This document shows, piece by piece, positions 58,169 through 64,000 of a DNA stretch of 64,000 nucleotides. Under the pieces are notes generated by a model, which was not told the DNA's origin, made no database searches, and saw only the letters and a program-made list of their open reading frames with translations. The stretch is taken from contig JAJEKV010000097.1 in the NCBI GenBank assembly GCA_021234155.1, positions 3,102,074 to 3,166,073 on the forward strand, read 5' to 3'. A program made the position numbers and the translations under genes. This DNA is from Isoetes taiwanensis. Its lineage: Eukaryota > Streptophyta > Lycopodiopsida > Isoetales > Isoetaceae. How positions within the stretch are numbered: the stretch's first letter is position 1; each line of letters begins with the position of its first letter.

Positions 58169-58405
58169 TTAGACTGTAATCCAGGTGAACATAACATTTC
58201 TCATCTTACTAACTATATCACGTCCATTCAATTGAAAAACCACAATCCCCTTTCCTGTAATAGGAAGAGAATATCCATCATCCATCTTCACATCACCCTC
58301 GGATCGAGGTTCAAGTTCAGAAAACACATCTGAATCTTTGGTAAGATGAACCATGGCTCCTGAGTCCAAAATCCAGTCCTTATGTGGGTATGACCGCTGC
58401 TGCAA
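58169..58405 (-). pseudogene. copia aspartic protease
   Basis: Frame reads WILDSGAMVHLTKDSDVF, the copia protease active site (DSGA), then GDVKMDDGYSLPITGKGIV (the flap region) and MRNVMF. It cuts the Gag-Pol polyprotein in intact elements. No stop lies inside this 79-codon frame. It is separated by a frame break from Gag upstream and from GAG-pre-integrase downstream. Confidence 0.8.
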
Positions 58406-58499
58406 GATTCAGATATTCAGCATCAAAAGTGACACCGCACTTGTCTCTTCCTTAGAGTTGACAGTTGTGCTTCTCGTGTCACTACCCTTTTGAGCTTTC

Positions 58500-59400
58500 C
58501 TTCTCTTTCTTACAATCTGAACTATAGTGACCCTTTTCACCACAATTCTAGCACTTGAACTCCTTGAATTTCTTACTATCAGACTTCACATTTTCTGACT
58601 TCCTAAAGTCTTTGCTATCAGCAAATTTCTTCTTGGTATCAGCCCGAGAAATGGACACAAAATTAGCATGGTCCACTCTCCCATTCCTTTGCTTCTGCAC
58701 CAACTCCTCTTGTTGCAGTAGAATAGTTATTTTGGCTATATCAATCATCTCATTGTACCTGATCTTCAAAGAGATAATATCACACGAAGGAGGAAGACCA
58801 ACCAAGATATCTTGAATCTGTTTTTTAGACAGCATTCCACCAGCAGTTATGTAATCCAAGCGCCATTGCTTAATCTGAGTAAGGTATACTGTGACATATT
58901 TGAAGTCACCTAGTTGGGCATATCTCATTTTGTTCTGGATCAGCATTTGGGTAGCCATACCCTTGCTATCAAGAGATTTCTCTAAATGAGACAACATGTC
59001 TCCTCAGCCAACATTTTGACAAGAGCACAAGCTTTCTGGTTTATCCTGCCAGCATCTGCTGACTTGATAAGGATAAATTTTCATCAAACACCGCTCCTAT
59101 GTCACTAAACATCAAATAATTCACCATGAACTTCTTCTAAGCATGGTAATTATTATTAGTGAGCTTTGCATTCTGTGAAAACTTGAATGGATCCATGAAT
59201 TTATCCTGTTTTCAGCAGCCAAAAAGATTGTTGAGAAAACAAATTCGTCACCAAACAAAGCACCTACCAGAAAAGTTGAATCTTGAATTTTGTCATCAAA
59301 AATGTCTTGATAGATAGATAGATAGTATTTTAACGTCACGCCACTAGGCAGCAAAGATCCAACCGACATGTGACCACACACCACATCATAAAAGGGCATT
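58500..59400 (-). pseudogene. copia Gag (UBN2 type) with zinc knuckle
   Basis: Frame 58997-58548 reads the UBN2-type Gag: LGDFKYVTVYLTQIKQW, LPPSCDIISLKIRYN and EELVQKQRNGRVDHANFVS, followed by a Lys-rich stretch. A CCHC knuckle comes next at 58557-58509: KC, then a stop where Tyr is expected, NCGEKGHYSSDCKK. The N-terminal third (59000-59400) is readable only in fragments (KKFMVNYLMF at about 59130). One stop in the knuckle and one frame shift near 59000 inactivate it. Confidence 0.75.
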
Positions 59401-60010
59401 GCTTGGAACTGGGCCCAAATAAAAAACGATTATAACTAACTCATTGGACCACATTTTCTAGCATAAGTGTTGATAGAAAAGTCCAAATGAGCTCTTGTTT
59501 GGTGCAATAGATAGATCTCATTGAGATCTTTCCAATCTTAGGTGGTTTGCATATCTTTTAGCCTCGTCATAGTAAAAAATGGTAAAAACTATATATTTTT
59601 GGAGTTTTGACAATCATAAATGGTTAAAATAAAAGGTTGGAAAGATCTTAACGAGATCTATCTATTGCACTAAATGAGACCTATAGTTATGCTAGAAAAT
59701 GTTACCTAGTGTGTTACCACTAGACTAATGAGAAACTTGAATATCACACCGTTGGTTGGGCCCCCCTCGAAAATCCGTAATCTCTTCCAAAACACCTTCC
59801 TCCCTAAAAGACTAATGCAAGAATATCACACGAACTTTCGGAAAATCGAATCTCTCTTCCAAAACACTTCCTCCCAAAAAGCAAATGAGATTTTTCACCA
59901 CCAAATCTCAGCCAAAGAACTTCAGAAAACGATAGCCAATCCAATTGGATGCTTCTCCAATAGCTTACCCTATTCTTTCCTTAAGAAAGCGTCTTATACC
60001 ATGATACAAA

Positions 60011-60022
60011 AATTTGATACCA
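60011..60022 (-). other. primer-binding site of the RT-less copia element
   Basis: Immediately inside the 5' LTR, the minus strand reads TGGTATCAAATT. Its first eight bases match the initiator tRNA-Met primer site of plant LTR retrotransposons. There is no gap between LTR and primer site. Confidence 0.75.
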
Positions 60023-60368
60023 TGATAGAACTAGTGCAAAACTAGCACAAACCCTGCAAGATCGACTCAAGAGATAGAATAGAAGAACAACTCTATTGAG
60101 AAAAGCAATCCGAAATACAATCTCTACTTCTGAGCATTGTTTAATACATAACGTATAATGAATATATATACAACTGGTGAGACCAAAAATAATAGTCTAC
60201 CGTTTAACCACCGCCCGCTAATTACGGCACTAATTTAGGGTCGGTGTTCAGTGCTGACAAAGTGTTGCATTTTATACATTTCAGCACCTTTTCAGCACCA
60301 GTGTGCTAAGTGCTGAACCACTGTTGTTTCAACACATTATGCTTAGTCGGCATATTTATGTTCCAATA
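60023..60368 (-). repeat. 5' LTR of the RT-less copia element
   Basis: 346 bp, running on the minus strand from TATTGGAACATAAATATG to TTCTATCA. The first base pair has mutated from TG to TA relative to the partner LTR. It is flanked outside by GGTAT (60369-60373), which is repeated at 56200-56204. Confidence 0.9.
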
Positions 60369-60373
60369 GGTAT

Positions 60374-60770
60374 AGCCTCTGCCCATTTGGTAAAATAATT
60401 TGTAGCCATAATCATGTGCTGATGTTGACCTGCAGAAGGAGGGTTAATAGGACCTGTATAATCCAAACCCCATACTTGAAATGGCCTTGGAGATACAATA
60501 GAGTTTAGGGCTGCTAGAAGCAGAATTCTTTTGCCAAAAATTTGACATTGATGACAGGTCTTGATAATATCGTAACAATCTTTAAAAATTGTAGGCCAAT
60601 AGTAACCATACCTGAGGATCTTTTTTGTTGTGGTATTTCCAGTAAAATGATCCCTACAAATACCTTGGTGCATTTCTTTGATGATCATGGCCGCTTCTTC
60701 TTCATTAACACACCCAAGTAAAACTCCATCTCTGTTTACTTTGCACAGAACATTATCAATCATCTTAAAC
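60374..60770 (-). pseudogene. Tat-like integrase N-terminal zinc finger and start of core
   Basis: A clean frame (60763 down) gives MHQGICRDHFTGNTTTKKIL and YYWPTIFKDCYDIIKTCHQC, the H-H-C-C zinc-binding domain of gypsy integrase, then FQVWGLDYTGPINPP (first catalytic Asp in the GLDYxGPI motif) and TKWAEAIP. The frame stops exactly at the copia LTR boundary and is taken up again on the far side at 56199. Confidence 0.9.
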
Positions 60771-61139
60771 TGTTTACATTTTTCCTAACCTCCTTTGTTG
60801 ACTCGAGGTCAAACCTAGTGGCATCTCTTGGTACTGCAAGAAATTCATGATAGATTTTGCCACCCTTGTTGAACATGGTCTTCATCTGTTGACTGCAGAT
60901 AATCTATAGCATCTATACAGTCAACAACTTCTATTGTATCTTCATGGCCAAAGAAAATGTAAGGCAAATAGAGACTAGGATTTTTAGCCTGATGTAACTC
61001 CTTGATAGAAATATCAAAAGTTTACAACTCACAAGCCCACCTTTGGATCTTTGGCTTGCTAGTTGTTTTTCTAAAAAGTAATCCCATAGGATTTTGCTTC
61101 ATAAAAACTTGCAGTTGGTTTTTCAATAGCAAATGTCCT

Positions 61140-61490
61140 TGCCTATGGATGAGGAACATCAAGGCAGCAGCACTCTTCGCTCATTCGAGTATACTTTTCC
61201 TCAGTTGAAGACCATTGTTTGCTTGCAAAAGCTATAATGTGTTTTTCATATAAAATAGCCAAGCCTATAGCCTTTTTAGTGATAGTAATGTAAACTTCAA
61301 ATGGTTTGTCCAGATCTGGGGTTTTGAGTAGAGTGGCTTCACATATAGATGCAATCAGTAAGTCAAAAGCTTCATGGCATTCTGTTGACCATGTAACAGG
61401 TATAAACTTGCTCTCAAATTTGGAAAACTTGCCTACTCTTGTTAGTTTAGAGATAAGACTTACATATGAGCAAAGTTGGGGATGCACATC
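61140..61490 (-). pseudogene. gypsy-type RNase H of the Tat-like element, catalytic Asp missing
   Basis: Frame 61487-61143 reads TWSTECHEAFDLLIASICEA, LLKTPDLDKPFEVYITITK, KAIGLAILYEKHIIAFASK and TEEKYTRMSEECCCLDV. This is the normal gypsy RNase H position right after RT. The usual 'xxxYTDASxxAIG' has ITITK in place of TDAS, so the first catalytic aspartate is absent while the surrounding fold-forming text is well kept. This fits a domain demoted to a structural tether because a second RNase H is present. Confidence 0.8.
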
Positions 61491-61599
61491 CTAAGAAAAC
61501 TATTATACCAGTGAAGCTCTTAACCTGTTTCAAATTTTTAGGGGGTACCAGTTTTTTAAGCGCTGAAATTTTCTCTTATGCAAGTTGGATACCATTGTT

Positions 61600-62130
61600 G
61601 GAAACTTCATGTCCCAAAAGCTGTCATTTGGATGCAAAGAATATGCACTTTTTAGGATTGAGATTGACTCCAGAATCTCTGCATAAAGAACAGACCTTTG
61701 CAAGCAATTCCAAATGGATAGTGGTACTGGAACCCAAATATAAGTCATCTAAAAAGACCCTAAATTCCTTGGCAGTTGTAGATTTAAATATAGTATCTAT
61801 AGCCCTTTGAAAAGTAGCTGATGCATTCATCAAGCCAAATGGCATTTCTTCGTGGAATAAGTTCCCCAAGGGGTGATGAAAGAGGTCTTTGGCTGATCTT
61901 CCTCTCTAATACTTATCTGATTGAAACCATAAAACCCATCTAAGAATGAATATAGGATTTCCTCCAAAAATGGTAAAGGATAACAATCTTTAATTGTAGC
62001 CTTATGAAGGTCTTGATAATCAATGCAAATTCTCAAGGCACCATTCTTTTTCTCTACTGGTACAATGCAAAACACCCATTTTGGATTAATTATTTCAATG
62101 ATGACTCCTGCCTCTAGCTGCAAGTTCCAA
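61600..62130 (-). pseudogene. Tat-like reverse transcriptase
   Basis: Frame 62123-61830 gives KWVFCIVPVEKKNGALRICID, YQDLHKATIKDCYPLP and FYGFNQISI (first Asp region; FLDGFYGF for the usual FLDGYSGYNQI). Frame 61869-61624 gives MPFGLMNASATFQRAIDTIF and RVFLDDLYLGSST (FLDD catalytic pair) and LNPKKCIFFA. There is one frame change at about 61.85 kb. The FLDG(Y/F)xGxNQI and MPFGLxNAxATFQR words are typical of the Tat/Athila branch. Confidence 0.85.
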
Positions 62131-62450
62131 TAATGAATTGTTGATTCTTCTTAACCTTTGAAAAGTAGGTTTACATCCTTCCTTTACTTTAATCTCAAAT
62201 TGACATACCTCCTGCTTGATGCCAATAAGTTCTGAATAATCCCATGCAAATACATCTCCAATTTCTTCAAAAAAACTTGTAGTCTCTTCTTTATCCTGAG
62301 TATCAAATAAATCTCCAATAACCAAAGTTCTCTGCTTACCATTTTTTGTGATAGTAACCTTTTGATCTTGTTCTCCTTCTTCTGCACTTATGACTAGAAT
62401 AGGATAGAGCTCCTTGACTTCATTTTTCTCAAGGTCCTCTTCTAGAAATA
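62130..62450 (-). pseudogene. linker between archaeal-type RNase H and RT of the Tat-like element
   Basis: Frame 62454-62095 is open over 119 codons: LFLEEDLEKNEVKELYPIL, FDTQDKEETTSFFEEIGDV, FAWDYSELIGI and KPTFQRLRRIN. The 'VFAWxYxDLxGIxxxV' motif is the standard entry to RT in Tat/Athila-type elements, so this and RT belong together. The frame overlaps the end of the RNase H frame (62429-62454) with a one-base shift, so the two were probably continuous. Confidence 0.75.
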
Positions 62451-62870
62451 GCACCTTCAGATAAATGAGACATCAAAGTGTCTCTGCACAGAGCATCAAC
62501 TTCCCAATTCTGCTTCCTAGGTATATGAGTGGTCTGCCATGAAGCAAAACTTGCAAGCAATACCATAACTTGGTTTCTAAGGGTCTCCATGTCAGCATTT
62601 TTAACTTGATATTCCCTACAAATATGTCTGCAAACTAATTGAGAATCACCAAAAATATGTATATTAATAATATCTATGGCCTTAGCTTCTTGAAGCCCCC
62701 TCAGAATAAGGGCTTTGTACTCTGCTAACATTAGAAGTGATCTCATGGATAGATCCTTCCTACTTTAGCCGTAAGTTTGTTAGAGTGATCTTTTAGTACA
62801 TCGCCAGATGATGCAACATTCGGGTTTTTAGAAATACCTCCATCAAACCACAAAAATCCTTCCTTACCTT
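62440..62870 (-). pseudogene. archaeal/plant-type RNase H (RVT_3) upstream of RT
   Basis: On the minus strand GFLWFDGGISKNPNVASSG (about 62863-62807) matches the first strand with catalytic Asp, AEYKAL (about 62724) has the Glu, HIFGDSQLVCRHI (about 62665-62625) the second Asp and IPRKQNWEVDAL (about 62525-62488) the last Asp. All four DEDD residues are therefore present. One frame shift occurs near 62745. Its position is between protease and RT. The plant Tat elements best known to me carry it after the gypsy RNase H, before integrase. Confidence 0.85.
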
Positions 62871-63104
62871 GTTTGAGGGATGGCGACACTCCACAATAAG
62901 AGGAATCAACTCACAATTTCTTGGCTTAGCAGTTTTCGCTAAACCCATAGAATCCCAAAGATTCTTCCACAAGCAACTCTTTGATGAAGTGCACTTCCTC
63001 TTTTGAACCATGGAAACCATCCTAATTATAAATTGTGGCACCTTGAGAGCCATTAGTGATAGTGCATCTTCCTTGAGACCAAACAGGTCTGGCATCTACA
63101 GTGG

Positions 63105-63235
63105 ACATCCACCTCCTCCTAGCAAGAGATCATAGATATCTGCATCATCCCTTATATCCTCAAAAGCAACCACAATGAAATTAGCAGCCACCACAATACC
63201 TTCTGTATTAACAGGGACCTTAGTCACTATTCATA
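63105..63235 (-). pseudogene. Tat-like protease C-terminal fragment
   Basis: One minus-strand frame reads VPVNTEGIVVAANFIVVAF and DADIYDLLLGGGG, corresponding to the end of the gypsy aspartic protease (...'xxFxVxDxxxxYDxLLGRPWL'). The next codons read MSTVDA in another frame. The active-site half would lie beyond 63240 and is gone. It shows that the RNase H at 62.4-62.9 kb lies between protease and RT. Confidence 0.65.
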
Positions 63236-63243
63236 CAGAGGCT

Positions 63244-63440
63244 ATTTTAGCATTAGAGAATAGAATAGAATAGAATATGATTTTATCGTCCACGGAGACC
63301 AACTGGCCTATGGGACCCAAGTACAAAGAGAGAGAGAGTAAAGCAGCGATTACTACCAGGATTAAAACCCCACCAAGGGTTTTCGGGAAAACCTTAGTAG
63401 CAATAAGGATGCCGACATAATCGCATATATACATAATCAC
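63244..63440 (-). mobile_element. non-LTR 3' end with (TTCTA)n tail, minus strand
   Basis: On the minus strand a 3'-UTR-like text (gtacttgggtcccataggcc, ggtctccgtggacgataaaa) runs into four copies of ATTCT/TTCTA (63276-63254). As at 9.3 kb, a short tandem motif replaces poly(A). It abuts the truncated protease of the Tat-like element, so its insertion may mark that element's loss of sequence. The 5' part is not recognised. Confidence 0.5.
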
Positions 63441-64000
63441 AAGTACAAACCGAGGTTAATGCCTGACGGGGGCATAACCGAGTCCGCAAGATATCCATTA
63501 CCTCCCTGAGGTAATGATCCCAACAAGCCTCCACAGAGGCCGTGGCTCGAGCTCATGCAAGGCCTAATGGGGCATTAACTAACCGAGCATACCGAGCCCG
63601 ATATGCTCGTGACGGACGGACAGCCCGAGGGCGGACTTTCATCCTCACGGGCTCGCTGACGCGACCGACAGACTCGCCCTCACGCTGCCCCCGAATCCAT
63701 CTCCCCTCGCCTCACGCGGAGGTGGTGTGCACCCGTATGCAATGGAAGCAATCACCCCGCGCTTTTCATGGGTAGATGGGTGCGCAGTAGTGGTGTGGGC
63801 CCCTCGTGAGCATGGGATTAACCTCGCCGCCGATAACTTGCCACCTTGACATGTGATGTGGCCTTCAGATCCCAAAGCTTGGCCATGAAGCAAGCATCCA
63901 AGTACTACTTCAAGGCCGCTGCTGCTCTTCTGTATGACACGGACCACACCGTGTGCCGCATTCCATAGCGAACCACCGGGCTTGCTTGTCTTTCCAAAGA
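63441..64000. other. GC-rich region, no gene recognised
   Basis: More GC-rich than the rest. It contains a perfect 9-bp-stem hairpin, CATTACCTC-cct-GAGGTAATG (63496-63516). Overlapping open frames on both strands (63542-63775 plus, 63645-63947 minus) have no recognised domain. It may be upstream sequence of the minus-strand non-LTR element, whose tail is at 63.25 kb. Confidence 0.4.

Larger units (their letters stand above)
56205..60368 (-). mobile_element. Ty1/copia element lacking reverse transcriptase, inserted in Tat-like integrase
   Basis: Two 346-bp LTRs (60023-60368 and 56205-56550) flank the element, and an exact 5-bp target-site duplication GGTAT lies outside (56200-56204 and 60369-60373). 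On the minus strand: primer site directly after the 5' LTR, Gag, CCHC knuckle, protease, GAG-pre-integrase, integrase, RNase H, polypurine tract AAGGGAGAG, 3' LTR. RT is missing: the integrase end joins the post-RT region directly at about 57.2 kb. The LTRs differ at about 40 of 346 positions by hand count, mostly transitions and without length change, so the insertion is old. Confidence 0.9.
55616..63240 (-). mobile_element. Tat-like Ty3/gypsy element with extra RNase H, split by a copia insertion
   Basis: Minus-strand domains from high to low coordinates: protease C-terminus (63230-63110), archaeal-type RNase H (62860-62440), linker (62440-62130), RT (62130-61600), gypsy-type RNase H (61490-61140), integrase zinc finger and core start (60763-60374), copia insertion (60368-56205), rest of integrase (56199-55620). 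Gag and both LTRs are missing. The left end abuts a non-LTR tail. A second RNase H is a hallmark of the plant Tat branch. The domain frames are better preserved here than elsewhere in the window. Confidence 0.8.

Noticed and set aside
59280-59340. gatagatagata repeat as a meaningful array
   Set aside because: Only four units. An ordinary microsatellite in the 5' part of the copia element.
62793-63095. Separate 100-codon gene upstream of the extra RNase H
   Set aside because: It reads into the RNase H start in a shifted frame and ends inside it. It is better seen as the spacer between protease and RNase H of the same element.

Overview
This window looks like nuclear DNA of a land plant with a large, repeat-filled genome. 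A lycophyte, fern or gymnosperm-type genome fits, but the sequence does not settle which. The evidence is one intron-rich eukaryotic gene with GT-AG introns, Ty1/copia and Ty3/gypsy elements of plant type (primer sites resembling initiator tRNA-Met, a chromodomain integrase, a plant-type second RNase H), L1-like LINE remnants, an LRR-receptor remnant, and no bacterial-style operons.

Layout. 1-25.3 kb is mostly non-coding, old repeat debris: LINE 3' tails (4.7, 9.3 and 16.2 kb), an L1-like ORF2 remnant (12.1-12.75 kb), an almost perfect 24-bp-stem hairpin (4.93 kb), a row of three tRNA-like A-box/B-box modules (14.0-14.25 kb), a degenerate array of about 28 bp (14.6-14.85 kb), and a duplicated block of about 1.4 kb with an internal inverted repeat (18.5-22.05 kb). 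25.3-30.0 kb is a copia element with both LTRs. 30.2-31.6 kb is a decayed LRR-receptor gene. 32.8-37.85 kb (minus) is the only recognisable host gene of normal architecture: a 12-exon kanadaptin (SLC4A1AP)-type FHA protein. Its splice sites are preserved but several frame lesions are present. 38-43 kb is repeat-rich non-coding DNA.

From 43.3 kb to the end the window is a nest of LTR retrotransposons. A plus-strand gypsy element (43.3-47.64 kb) carries a 233-bp hAT-like MITE in its RT gene. A minus-strand chromovirus (about 47.65-52.9 kb) abuts its integrase and has an internal duplication of about 305 bp in RT. Next come a plus-strand gypsy Gag-protease fragment (53.8-55.6 kb) and a minus-strand Tat-like gypsy element (55.6-63.24 kb). 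The Tat-like integrase is split by a minus-strand copia element with a 5-bp target-site duplication and no reverse transcriptase.

The most unusual find is the Tat-like domain order: protease, archaeal-type RNase H, RT, gypsy RNase H, integrase. The extra RNase H lies before RT, and the normal gypsy RNase H lacks its first catalytic aspartate. No complete undescribed cellular system is visible. Most coding regions carry single-base indels, in places clustered in CG-rich patches, so some 'pseudogene' calls may reflect consensus error rather than biology.
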